Below, piece by piece: positions 1-11,385 of a DNA stretch of 64,000 bases. The notes beneath the pieces were generated by a model. The model was not told the DNA's origin, ran no database searches, and saw only the letters and a list, made by a program, of their open reading frames with translations. A program made the position numbers and the translations under genes. This DNA comes from Trichobilharzia szidati (taxonomy: Eukaryota; Platyhelminthes; Trematoda; Strigeidida; Schistosomatidae): NCBI GenBank assembly GCA_944472155.2, contig OX235271.1:106777256-106841255 (forward strand), read 5' to 3'. Every line of letters starts with the position of its first letter. Positions within the stretch are counted from its first letter, which is position 1.

Positions 1-240
1 GCGACTTTCCAAAAGCTTTAGTTTCCCCTTCACATGTTCTCCTCTACATTAACCCCAGACACACATCCACTTCGTCACTTATCATTTCGATTCCACTTGA
101 ATACTCAGCGTGAATGTTATTCAACTCATGTCCATTGCCATCTGCATATTTTCTGGGGCTAGCCATTAGTTCTTGATTGATTCGCTGCCATAGTTCCCGC
201 TGCTTATGGAAATAAATACTGATTTTACTCAAAAACATTT

Positions 241-414
241 TTTTTTATTACAGCTTGATTCCACACCGTATTTTTGGTACAAGTATGGAATTTTCAGCAT
301 GGACCAAATTTTGCAGGCCGACCGTTGATATCGGGTGTGCGTTAGTAGGGGATCGAATCTCATACCATGTGCATGGTCGGCGAGAGTTTTTTTAACCACT
401 GTGCCACCGACGCA
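241..414 (-). mobile_element. tRNA-headed SINE, tail variant A (CR1-like tail)
   Basis: Read on the minus strand it starts with GCGTCGGTGGCACAGTGG (box A-like), has a box B-like GATTCGATCCC, and ends with TGCTGAAAATTCC and TGTGGAATCAAGC followed by a T-rich run on the + strand (its A-tail). The same head and tail recur at 35431 and 36410. The tail resembles the 3' end of the CR1-like LINE at 28390. A run of seven A's (minus strand) in the head shows decay. No clear target-site duplication. Confidence 0.75.
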
Positions 415-959
415 TAATATGAAAATGCAATTTTATCTTTTACTTGGTTCAAATCATAAGTATTAATCTACGAATTAAACATTTTCTGAGTTTTATTTCC
501 GTCTGTATAATCCATGTGCAATATTACCAGAAACGATTCACAATATCTTAAATCTACAAACTTTTAATGACGTTAAGCACTTAGGAAGAAAAATAATTTA
601 TATGATACAGTTACTTTATTAAGCAGTAATGAGAATTTTTAGATAATAACATTGTTTTCCTGTCCTTTTAAAACGGAATACACAATTTTTACCTCTGCTT
701 ATCTTAAAAAGTAAATTCAGTGTTCAATAACACGTGTGAGTATTATTTAAACAAATTATTCTAATAAAATTCATGACAAATTTAAATGAAGTGACGAAAT
801 GGTGTATTGTTTTAAATGTTGTGGACACGAGTGTTTTAAATCCAAAATCGTCATTAATTCTACTGTTTTATATTGTCAACTATTGTCAAAATAATTAGCT
901 ACAATGACTGCTGAATTTATTCGTTCACCTTAACTTGTATCTCCCACTGATTACATTTA
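415..959. other. Gene-free AT-rich sequence
   Basis: No coding potential, RNA gene or recognisable repeat seen. The first 240 bases of the window are likewise unassigned. Confidence 0.5.
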
Positions 960-1320
960 TTGGACCAAAATGTTCAGTTTCTGTTGATATGTCGACTCCT
1001 AGTACGGACTATTCGATGATATCTGAGAAATAATATTTTTTTGATTTGGTATATGGTGACTAGCAGTGGAATCCAGCATAAGCACCTTATCCTGTTTGGG
1101 TCTCGTCACCTGGACGTTTGCAATCCAACTCATCGTTTCAAACTCAAAACCATTATCCACAAATCCCACTGGGCTTTAAAGTTTGAAACGACGAGCTCTA
1201 GGTGAAAACCTCAGTAGGAATATCATCACTCACACAGGAGATTGGAGGTACGTCCCGATGATGAGTTCCGAATAGAATGATGAAACGCTCATCCTGAATT
1301 CCACTACTAGTTACAACCCA
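960..1320. repeat. Foldback (inverted-arm) repeat, copy 1
   Basis: Two arms of about 75 bp, 1053-1126 and 1240-1316, are imperfect reverse complements: arm 1 contains GACTAGCAGTGGAATCC and the reverse complement of arm 2 contains AACTAGTAGTGGAATTC. A leader at 964-1005 (ACCAAAATGTTCAG ... TGTTGATATGTCG) matches the leader of copy 2 at 15105. On the strand where the arms read TGACGAG or GATGATGAG they contain a short stem and, in arm 2, GAAAC, which recalls a hammerhead core. I do not know an established family name. Confidence 0.6.
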
Positions 1321-2058
1321 CTAAATGACAAGTACTTTGAATTTTATAATTTTCCTCTTTTACTTCAGAGTAGAAAGTACTGAAGGAAGTGTTTCTTCAT
1401 AGGCTATAATACTTATATAGTTATACGTACTTTGCACAAACTAATATTGAATATTGTTCAGCTGAAATATCATTACCATTGTATATTTCTTGTTACTTAT
1501 GTGCATATCTACAAGATGCAATGTTGGAGGTCTATTCAGTTTTGATTTCACTTGAAGTATGTATCGAAATCAATGACTGTCAGTAAGAATAACAAGAATA
1601 ATAATGTGCATATTTGTGTTTGATTATTAGCCTATAGACTAATGTTTCTTTCATTGGGAAGAAAATTTTACTAATAATGTAACGAAATAGTATGGGGAAT
1701 GATAAACAAGACCGAAAAATAGAAGTGATAATAATAATAATAATAATGGTAATAATAACAGTCAAAGTCTAATGATAAATTAGCCTTAAAGTAATAAAAA
1801 CAAACACAATGGTTTTCGGGAATATGATAAATGAATAATGTAATAAGTAGATCAATGTTCAATGGAGGAAATTCTCAGTGATTTATCATACAGTCTGATA
1901 TAGTCTGATGCAATTTTTCACATATTAGATTTAAGCTTCAGAGTTTTATATTGATTTCTGCAATAGACTGGCAATAGACTAGTGATAATGGCAAAAAATT
2001 AATCTATGTCACTCCTCTTACAGTAGGTCATTCATTAGATAGTGAAATAATTATTTGT

Positions 2059-2101
<43 letters not shown>

Positions 2102-2877
2102 ATCATTAGCCATTAGTGATACAATTGAAAGCTGATTTGCGTTTCCTGTCTCCATTAATATGTAAGCTGGTAATTTTCTGTCTATTCATGAGTAAGAGGG
2201 TAATTTAAATTTGAAAAATATTTGCTGCCTACTACTACATGGAATTTAGATGATCTTTCCAGTGAGATAAACTGGAGATAATGGATTCATTAACAAAAAA
2301 TATAATTCCATATATGATTCTTAAAGTTAATAATAATAATACTATTTAAAACACGTAAATTATCTTATCATAAGAGAAATTTAACAATCTGAGTTATTGA
2401 TAATTTTGAAATTTCCTAGTACAAGTCGATTCATAAGCCTAGTGTGGAGTAAAATACAAATATTATTATTATATGCAAAGTAAAGAAACACTTATTTGCT
2501 ACTGCTAATACTGGACTAACCAGATGCCGTATGATGAAACCATAGCACATAGTCTTATGTTGACAGAATGTTACTGATATAATAGATGATCATTGAAGGT
2601 GAAACGAAAATATAAGTGAGGGCAGGTTTCAAATCAGTTGTCTCAGAACTACTAATCCACTGTGCTACTTTCTGAACTACGTGACGTGATAACCGATCAG
2701 GTCATCATTTGACTCCGATCATTATGGATAATGCCGAACTGTTATATGAATAAATGATAGGTCACAGTCCGTTTATCGGCACATTAGCTACCCAGCTGGG
2801 TATTCTTTTGTATTGAAATGATAGACTGTTAATAATCCAGTTGGAGATGATAAGCATCGAAGTTTATATAAATAAAT
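1321..2877. other. Gene-free AT-rich sequence
   Basis: Nothing supported apart from simple repeats: an (ATA)n run near 1726-1746 and the (TA)n run at 2060-2095. Short open frames over the (ATA)n run are low-complexity artefacts. Confidence 0.5.
2060..2095. repeat. (TA)n microsatellite
   Basis: About 17 uninterrupted TA dinucleotides. Confidence 0.95.
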
Positions 2878-3085
2878 CAGTTAGAAAACCACTGGGAATA
2901 CTGGGAGTACTGGACTCCCCAACAGTACATAGCCGCCAGAGTTCAAACTCAGGACCTTTCGGTTATGAAGCGAGCTCGTAGACCATTCAGCCGTTGGGAC
3001 CCAATCCAATGGTACATGAATCCAAACTTTTGACAATTCTTTATATATCATTGGTGCCACCGCTAGCCATTGTCACAGACGAGTA
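2878..3085 (-). mobile_element. SM-alpha-like SINE relic with deleted ribozyme core
   Basis: On the minus strand it carries the tRNA-like head common to the hammerhead SINEs (GGTCTACGAGCTCGC as box A region, GAGTTTGAACTC as box B region) and the 3' motif CCAGTGGTTTTCTAAC. The segment that should hold stem II and GAAAC is missing: sequence runs from a CTGTTGG remnant directly into the 3' body. It cannot encode an active hammerhead. Confidence 0.7.
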
Positions 3086-4179
3086 CTGAGTACTGCAGAA
3101 GAATCCCAAACTAGGAATAAACGGCTGTTCAGTAATCCTAAGTTTTCAAATGGTTATCTGACCGATAACACCTCGTGATAAATCTTGTGACTAATGAAAT
3201 CCATGCAAACCAACACTTGATAATATTTCTATAAATCACATGAAGGCAGACACTACTCTGATGAATTAAGGCATACTTTCCGTGACGACCGAAACCTAGT
3301 CGTTTGGATCTGAACGCAGAAAACAGATATCTGCGTACTTCTGTATAGATGAAAAAACATCCTTGAGACACACACAGTCACAAAATGTTCCAAAAATGGT
3401 AAAAAAGACGATTATTTATCGTTAGATCTATGTGCTTTTATTCAACAGTAATAACATCAAAGACTCAAAACTACCTCAACGGTGACATTAGACAGCTATA
3501 CAGGCACTGTCAGTTTCGAAGCACAAAACAAGCACTGTAGAACAAAATTAGTTAACCAAAATTCAACTGTAAGAAGTATCTTAGAATCAAGTAGAATATT
3601 CCCAACAAGGTGGGATCAATAACTCTGCCCAAAAGAGTCGCACACCAACACTTTCTGCAGACAGTCCAAGGTCAGAATAACCTTAGTTCACTCAAATAAA
3701 ATCACACTATGAAACAACACATTATCAGCGCATCGAACTACCAAAAAGAGAAGCATTAAAATAAGAGATTAAACAGGGACACAGACAAATATTAAGGTTC
3801 GAATCGACATACGACATACAAATGTCAGAACAGTGATATACAGTTTAGGAGAGAAATAGATAACAGTTGCGAAGTTATTTGAAACATTCAAATAATTGAA
3901 AGCATTGTGGTAGCCTCATTCAGGAGGGATTTTACAAACAATTATTCCGTCATACTTTTCAAGTAAATACTTAATAACAAGATATTTGTCTTGTAATCTG
4001 AATACCACTGCATAAATTTATTTTTTACTAATTACTACAGTAAACTAAAGATGATATTAGCAATGAAGGCTCAGTAAGGAAAGAATCTACACAGACGCGT
4101 AGTGAACACTTTGTAGAAAAATTTATATAAAGCTTCAGGCTTCACAGTTTAACTATTAATGTTGTTGTTCTTTATGGTT
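3086..4179. other. Gene-free sequence
   Basis: No coding region or repeat that I recognise. Confidence 0.45.
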
Positions 4180-4255
4180 TATGGGTGCATCGACAGGGAG
4201 TCGAACCCAAAACTTTTAGGTGGCTGGTGAGCATTCTGTACTATATTCTCCATGT
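4180..4255 (-). mobile_element. Possible tRNA-like SINE head relic
   Basis: The minus strand reads GGGTTCGACTCCCTGTCGA, a good T-arm/box B, preceded by GAATGCTCACCAGCC, which resembles the anticodon-arm region of the SINE heads elsewhere in the window. No box A or recognisable tail is left. Confidence 0.3.
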
Positions 4256-5334
4256 CAAACAGCAGACACGTAATACAAGATTAAACAAAAGACGAATAAA
4301 GCACCTCGTATACAAGTCAAATAATGTTTGAAAGTCACAAACAATATAAAACGATGTAAGCACCCACCAGCATACAGACAAAAGAGAAAAAAAGTCATGC
4401 AACTGGACAAAGCAAATTAAACCACCCATAATTAGCTGTTTAAATCATAAGATGAGAGTACTGATGAATAAAGATAACTAACTCTGTCCTAAGTTGATTC
4501 TGAGACTGGGGAAATCAACTCAAATATTCCAATGACACCAGCGTTTTTTGATAACGAAACAAGAAAATTACACAGTAAATTTAAAAACATTATGGGCTAA
4601 AAAAATAAACCCTTAGTGTAGTTCGTCAATTCCTAGAACATATAAAAGTTTTAAGGGATGAAATTACTGAAGAAAATGATCATCAAAGTAACTTCACGTT
4701 TAATTCTCAATACTATGAGCTGACTACATTGAAGTATCAGTTCCTTCACTGTAAAGTTATATGCTTCAATTTTTGTCACGCATGTGTTCAAAACGCAACT
4801 GTATCATTTTTTTCCTTATCTTTAAGGCTAAACTAGGTGGAAAATAACCATGTACCCATTTGGCCTTCTAGTGGTTGAATTTTTTTCTTGAGATGCGTCT
4901 CTATTCAGAATGACACTATGTATTAACCAGATATAATTAGAAAACTAAATAATAGTCTTGAGAGGAAAAAGAGTAAAATGTACAGTATAAAATGTGTACA
5001 TTTCATTTAGAGTCTTCTGTTCAACTGCAGACATCCTGAAATATACATAGGACTAACGGAATGTGAGCCTACAATTCTTTATTGAATTCAACAGAAGTCT
5101 GATATGAGGACTGAAGTTTAAGGAAATAACAATGGGTGGAATATGATGGCATATTCAGTTACCAGTAACAAGAAAAGGAGGTAGTTATTCATCACAAGTA
5201 TGGAAGAAGTTTTAGGAAGTTTTGTTAGTTGATTCAACAGCAAACACACTAATTTACTAACAATAAACAGGAGCAACAGACTTCGTAATGGTTTACAAGT
5301 AAGTATTTATAAGTGATTCGAAACTGACTGCGTG
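4256..5334. other. Gene-free sequence
   Basis: Nothing recognised. Open frames are short and without family motifs. Confidence 0.45.
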
Positions 5335-6285
5335 AGTTAATATCAGTTGGTCAGATAAGAGAGCATAGGAGTAAGCCAAACAGCCTACTATCACCGATTA
5401 TATCCCTAATTGTGGTTGACGGTATTATACGACACAATTTGGGGAGTATGATGACAAGAATACGTTTGAGCAATAAGAAGACTCGAGAGAATCTTGATTT
5501 CGCTGACGACTTTTTTCTAGTGATACACGAACTCGGAAGCTAATAGGCGAAAACCGACAAATTGGAAGAGGAAGCAGCAAAGACGGGATTTCAAGTGAAC
5601 ATAGAGAAGACGGAGATGATGAAGACAACCAACCAACAACAATAGGCACTAATCACTGTCAACGGGAGATTTTCGAAAGAGATCACTTCCTTCGCCACTT
5701 CATCCTTTCAAAAACAGGCGACGGCATGGATGATGATGTCAAAGCCAAAATCAGAAGGGTAAAGAAGACCTTCATCATTATGAAATCAGTTTGAAAATCT
5801 GCTGCACTCAGCATAAAGAACTAAATTCGGATTTTCAACAACAGTGTTAAGTCAGTTCAACACAAATAAGAAACTTGGTGCTTCGCGAAAAGCATTTCCA
5901 ACAGGCCACAGCAGACTTTTGTCAATAGCTACCTTTGCTGCATACTGAAGATCAGATGGTCAAAAAAACTAGTAACAAGAAACCCTGGGACCAAACCAAT
6001 CAAGAACCTATCGCTCAACAAATGTGCAGAAGAAAATGGCGATGGATCGGACACATGCTGAGAAGACCGTCAAGTGACATCGCATGCCAGGCTCTCAAGT
6101 GGAACACGAATGGGAAACGCCGAGCTTGGTGTTCTGGGTGACATGGAGGAGATCGTGTGAGGAGCAGGTGGGCAGTCGCCGGTCCATCTAAGGAGGACTT
6201 CAGGAAGTAGAACAAAATGGGAGTGTGCTGTAGAATTCCTATATTCCACTCAGAACCCAAGGGAAGAGTAAATAATAATGATGAA
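5335..6285 (+). pseudogene. RTE-clade LINE relic (RT to 3' end)
   Basis: Conceptual reading across frameshifts gives the late reverse-transcriptase and C-terminal part of an RTE-clade protein: NLDFADDFFLVIHEL (the (F/Y)ADD active-site motif, RT domain 5), then GFQVNIEKTEMMKT, and further on RRKWRWIGHMLRRPSSDIAC, the typical RTE C-terminal KWRWIGH block. It ends near CCTATATTCCACTCAG followed by AATAATAATGATG, the family's 3' tail. Several stops and frameshifts (for example the stop after HELGS) make it inactive. It is 5'-truncated: no endonuclease or early RT is seen upstream. It is more decayed than the relative at 8720. Confidence 0.8.
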
Positions 6286-7540
6286 AGTAGTAACAAAGGA
6301 TCACAAACAGAATATATAATAAGTGGAAACGTTTGCTACACAGTGAACTTGGACAGTCACTGTTTCTTTTTCCGTACATAAGTTTGGTTTAAGCTCCTCG
6401 CTAGCAACATTTTCAGCTAATCGTGTGAAAGACAGATTTCTTTGTTTGTTGAAAATGGTAAATTGCATTTGAATATCCACGGGATTCGAAATCAACAAAC
6501 AGGGCTTCACTTTAGAGTTTATTCATTTCAGTACTGGACAGATTTCAGATAAATCATTCAGAAATACTAATAAAATCCTGTTTCAGCCGACTTGTAACCT
6601 AAGAGTCTCCTCAAACCTCTGACAGATTTTAATCAAGAAATCCTGGATGAAATTGTTCAGATTTATCCGACACACAACAATCAAGTTGTTGGTCAATTCG
6701 TCAAACTTGGCAATATCTTATTTTAAGGACAAAATCAATCTGTCTATTCATTGTGAGACTTTGTTATAATTCGAAACTTATCGAAAAGTGTTTAAAAAAA
6801 TTGGCGGGGAAATCAGTGGTTTTGCATTCTTCATTGAACTTGAGCCTAGTTACTTCACATGCCATTCTGCAGGTCACCGACTGATCCAATGACCTGATAG
6901 ATGCAGCATGCGGGCGAATCTTCTAAAAACCATACAACATGTTCTCTTTCTCGTCCCTAAAGCAAGAGGAACTAAATTCGTAGTGTAAGTAATGGCGTAC
7001 AGGGTGCAAGGCTTAGATTTTTACGCTTATTTTGAAAAATTATGCAGTAGTGCACATTTCATTATATTTACAAATACATTTAATGGTGTTTTCTTATTAA
7101 CTAAAGTAATCAGTAATTTAAATGTGCCAAGTGTGGAAGAATAGTGACACCGTAAAACATGAAAAGTAGAATGAAATTTTAGGTACTGAAGATATATGCG
7201 CTGTGATCTAAATGTTTCGCTTTATGTGTCATTTCCTTATTGAGAAAAAGTCTCTAGAAATTGTTTCATACACATATTGAAATAACTGAAGTTTCATTTT
7301 AAAGAAGCACCGTGTATTTTCAGTGTTCGGTTTGTCGATAACACTGAAAGAATCGCTGGAATCTATTGAGCATTAAACTAATGTTTCTCACTAGTTTGTT
7401 CACTTCTGTTATGATCATAAGTATTAAGAAGACAGAAGCCTTATTGGGTAAGTAAGTGACAAACAAACATTATAATTTTCCAGCGAGAATATGAGCTTGA
7501 AATGGACATTATAATTGCTCTTGATTTAGTTGTGTTCTCT
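6286..7540. other. Gene-free sequence
   Basis: No gene, RNA or repeat recognised. Confidence 0.45.
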
Positions 7541-7544
7541 GAGA

Positions 7545-7760
7545 TGATTGATTTAGTTGCGAAGCTTTTATTGTCCTTCTAGACATCTTCGGCGCAGGCT
7601 ATAGTATGAAATGAACTTATCTAAATTCTGTTTAAAATGTTCATTATCCCAATCAAACTCGTGTCCGTAATCATCTACATGCATCGATATGAAAGAATAT
7701 ATGTCGTGCCTTTTCAAAGCTAATTTATGTTCTTGGATTCAAACTTGAAGCGGACTCCCA
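7545..7760 (-). pseudogene. Possible PLE GIY-YIG domain relic
   Basis: The minus strand gives ALKRHDIYSFISMHVDDYGH followed by EFDWDN, which fits the region after the catalytic Arg of PLE GIY-YIG nucleases (spacing of H...GH then F..DN). The YIG motif itself and the rest of the element are not visible, so the assignment rests on one short block. Confidence 0.3.
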
Positions 7761-7954
7761 TTTTGACTGATGATCACTAGAGACGTGTAAATTAATAACC
7801 AGTCTCGACAATGGTTGTCAGGATAAACAATTATATCATTCATGAGGAATTCAAATAAGTTAATCCCATACTAAAACCTGCGCTGGAGATGTTGTCTAGA
7901 ATGATAACGAAAGGTTCGCGATTAAATCAATTAGCTGAGAGAAAACATCATTAA

Positions 7955-7995
7955 ATCGAAATCATCCATCTGAGCTACAAATCTTCTCCATTATT
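7955..7995 (-). repeat. tRNA box A-like repeat motif
   Basis: Minus strand reads GAAGATTTGTAGCTCAGATG, a close relative of the motif at 46824 and 48072. The TAGCTCAG core is the tRNA D-arm/box A consensus. No box B is apparent here. Confidence 0.35.
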
Positions 7996-8719
7996 ACATT
8001 GTAACTGCATTTCGCAAGCAGAACATGTACTGTCCTTCCCCTAGTTCAAAAACCTTGGGTAATAAGACGTAAGTGAGACTGTATATAGTCGTAAAATATA
8101 AACTTTTGACTGTACTGTTGTCCGTATACTTACATAATTCGGATTTATGAACAATATTATAGTGCTTCCTTCATACGGCTATTATGAACAGGTTAAGGGG
8201 TTTAAAGCAGATACTTTGCTAAGAACTGCATGATATGTGGAAAAAATGTATGGCTGTTTTAATTACGCCTCAGTATTGTAGATTTTGAAAAACCTACAGA
8301 CATATTCATCCCTACCAAGTGCATGTGTACATTTGTATATTTCACGAAATCTACATACTAAATGTCATCAAACTTTGCATTTTACTTATGAAATTTATAA
8401 ATAATTGAACACCTCTATTAATTTTTCAAATCATGTGATAGATTTCTATCATATTTTTTGATATAATTACAGAAGGAAAAACAAATTATTTTTTCCACTA
8501 CAAAATGTGCATTTTTACTTCGTTTCCATAGCAGATGTTATACGCTGTTCACTATTTTCTAACCTACAGCATTTAAACGTTATGTGATTGTATCTGTTGC
8601 TATGATATCTGTTTTATTAAATAAATTGTATCCTAAAATATTTTGATTGTATACAACAAGAATTAATTGTCTCGTATCTTCTTATTATTATCTTACTACG
8701 CATTTGTTTATTTAAAACA
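7996..8719. other. Gene-free AT-rich sequence
   Basis: Nothing recognised. Confidence 0.45.
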
Positions 8720-9975
8720 GTTTGCATGACATAAGCATCAATCAAATCGCAACACTGAGGATTATCATTGAACAGAGCTTGGAATGTCAGTCAGCTCTCT
8801 ATCTCAACTTCATTGACTTTGAAAAGGCCTTCGACAGCGTCGATCGAGAGATGATTTGGCAACTACTTCGCTACTACGGGGTGCCGCCGACAATTATACA
8901 TCTCATCCAACAGTTGTACGACAATGCTTCATGCCAAGTAATCCACAACGGGAAGCTCACGGAATCCTTCGAAGTGAAGACGGGAGTAAGACAAGGCAGG
9001 CTGGCTGCCTACTATCTACAATGATTTTCCTGATTGCAGTAGATTGGATAATGCACAGACAGACAGCGGGGCAACGAGGAGACAGGCATAAAATGGACCC
9101 ACATGAAAAACTTGGAGGATCTAGACTTCGCCGATGATATATGTCTGATTTCCCACAAACTGGAAGATATGCAAGTGAAAAGCAACAAGTTGGCAGAAGA
9201 AGCATTCAGAGAAGATAGGACTTCAGCTGAACATAGAGAAAACAGAGGTGATGAAGATTGCTGGCCAACACTAACAACAACAACAGATAGCAATCAGCAT
9301 AAATAGGAGAAATTTAAAAGAAGCAATCTCCTTTACCTACCTACCTATCTGGGAAGCATAGTTTCAACTACAGGCAGACGGAACTGATGAGGATATCAAA
9401 CTAAGGATCGGGAAAGGAAGGCAAGCTTTCATTACTCTCAAGTCTGTGTGGAGATCAACAGCACTCTCAGCATGAAAAATAAGATCCGGATTTTCAACTT
9501 CAATATGAAGTCAGTGCTGCTTTATGGATCAGAGACTTGGCGCGTTACGAAGGGCACTTCGGACAAACTACAGACCTTCATCAACAGCTGTCTTCGCTCA
9601 GTACTAGTCAAGATCAGATGGCCAGAAAAGATCAGCAACAGGGAAGGATCCCTGTGAGTGAACAAACCAGAGACCACTTGTGCAACAGGAATGTGTGCAG
9701 AAAGAAATGGAGATGGATTGGCCATACTCTGAGGAAACCATCAAGTGACATCACATACCAGCCCATCACTCGAGTGGAACCCAAATGGGAAGCGGCGAGT
9801 TGGTCGTCAGTGCGAGGGTGACATGAGCGAGGTCATCTGAAGAGGAGATGAAGGCATGTGGGCAGACGTGGAGCCAGGTGAAAAAGTTGGCAGAGAACTG
9901 AACGCAATGGAGACGTTCGGCTGAAGCCCTATTTTCCTCTAGGAACTAAAAGAAACAATAAATATAATATAATCC
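8720..9975 (+). pseudogene. RTE-clade LINE, 5'-truncated, frameshifted
   Basis: Reverse transcriptase of the RTE clade, read in pieces in three frames. The first frame (8722-9000) holds FIDFEKAFDSVDREMIWQLL (RT domain with catalytic Asp) and KTGVRQG (RT domain 4); the frame then shifts to TMIFLIAVDWIM and again, at 9103, to NLEDLDFADDICLISHKLED (FADD active site). Later blocks are NLKEAISFTYLGSIV, SVLLYGSETW and KKWRWIGHTLRKPSSDI. The 3' end TGAAGCCCTATTTTCCTCTA is followed by AATAAATATAATATAAT. The endonuclease and the N-terminal RT are missing. At least three frameshifts make it non-functional, but it is the best-preserved RTE copy here. Confidence 0.85.
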
Positions 9976-10393
9976 ATGATATAAAGAGTTACACACATTT
10001 ATTGTTTTAAATGCTGTTTGGCTTTTTGTGGAAAATGTAAAATCCAAATTTGCAGGCAGTAGAATATGGATATTCCTTTTCTTGTAATTCACACTGATAA
10101 TATCACTGTCTCTGTTGAATGAACTATACTGAGTAAATTAACAGTGAAGTTTAATATAAAGTGTTCGAGAAGCACATAATTTATAACTGTCAGCGTGTCA
10201 TTACCATGATTATTGGAAAATATATGAAGGTCAGTTAGTGTATGGTAGATTAACTGAAAACCTCTGATTTGTTTACCACATGAGCTTTTGAACTGTATCT
10301 TATTCGTCGGATTCCAGTTGGCCTGATATAAATGTGATAAATATCCAATCTACTGTCTACTGTACTATTTGAAATATCACTTTGACTGACTGA
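9976..10393. other. Gene-free AT-rich sequence
   Basis: Nothing recognised between the RTE tail and the PLE relic. Confidence 0.45.
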
Positions 10394-11385
10394 ATGATTC
10401 TCATTAGTTCATTGGTAGTTAAATTGAATACAAAGAGACAATTATATGTTGTTCTTTTAACGAAGTTGAATCACGTTTCACTACCGTTTCATTTACAGAA
10501 ACTGTGTTTTATATGCACATATATGGATGAAAACCAGTTAAATTTAGGAACACTAACAGTGAATCTGAAAGAATTACTACTGGGATATACCTCTAATGTA
10601 CAATTCACTTTCGATGACATCATTTACAGAATAGAGGATGGGACTGCAATGGGATCTCCTCTAGGTCTATTACTAGCAGACTGTTTCACGGCAAACCTCA
10701 AGAACAGTCCATTAAAGTCAACTACTGGTAACTTTCAACAGTGTATAAGATATGTGTACGACATTTTCATCAGTTTTAACAATAATTATGACTTTAGTCA
10801 GTTGATGCAGATATTCAACAACTGTTATCCAGAAATAAAGCTCACTCTTGAAAAGGAAAACAAGTTCAAAATTCCCTTTTTTCAGATGGAACTGACAAGA
10901 ATACTTGACGGAACTTTAAGAAGGTCAGTCCATGGGAAACACATACGGAACGGTCAGCTGACAAGTTTTGACAATCGGGTGTCTGTTGAAAGAAAACAAA
11001 ATTCATTTAAATCCCTTATCACTTGAATACGACCTATATGTATCCCTGAAGCCCTAGAAGAAGAACTAGACATCTTGAAAGAAATCTTCATCTAAAACGG
11101 ATACCCACTGACAAGAATATCAAACGAAAAGTTCAGAAAAAGGAAACATTAACTGTACCAAAAGAGAAACTTTACATGAACATTGATTTCAAGGGAGACT
11201 TAACCTGCGATGTCCTTAAGAGAAGAATTTCAACATACTTGGGAAGAACATCCTTCTAAGCAAAGCTATGCGCAGTGTATACAGTCGTCCACTGGTCTGC
11301 AGGAGCCTGAAGTACAAGATATAGTCGTTTAGATAGAGAAGCCAGAGCTCTGCATACGAAAGAAAATAATTCAGCCACCTGTAAA
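10394..11385 (+). pseudogene. Penelope-like element RT relic with deleted GIY-YIG domain
   Basis: A 210-codon frame (10394-11026) holds PLE-type RT motifs in order: IYRIEDGTAMGSPLG then LLADCF (the GxAMGSPLGPLLAD block of PLEs), CIRYVYDIFISF (the YVDD box with the first Asp changed to Tyr), and FKIPFFQMEL. After a stop at 11024-11026 the reading goes on with ICIPEALEEELDILKEIF and, shifted, STYLGRT. From about 11300 the sequence jumps to KPELCIRKK (about 11340-11375), the extreme C-terminus of PLE proteins, so most of the endonuclease is deleted. The lost Asp, the stops and the deletion make it dead. The same C-terminal motif occurs in the relics at 20900 and 60338, which suggests the same broad subfamily. 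Confidence 0.8.

Noticed and set aside
1580..1862. Ile/Tyr-rich minus frames
   Set aside because: Translations of an (ATA)n low-complexity run.
2060..2095. (TA)n run as a regulatory site or origin
   Set aside because: A simple microsatellite; nothing around it supports a function.
9012..9293. Minus-strand Ser/Cys-rich frames opposite the RTE RT
   Set aside because: They are antisense shadows of the RT frames.
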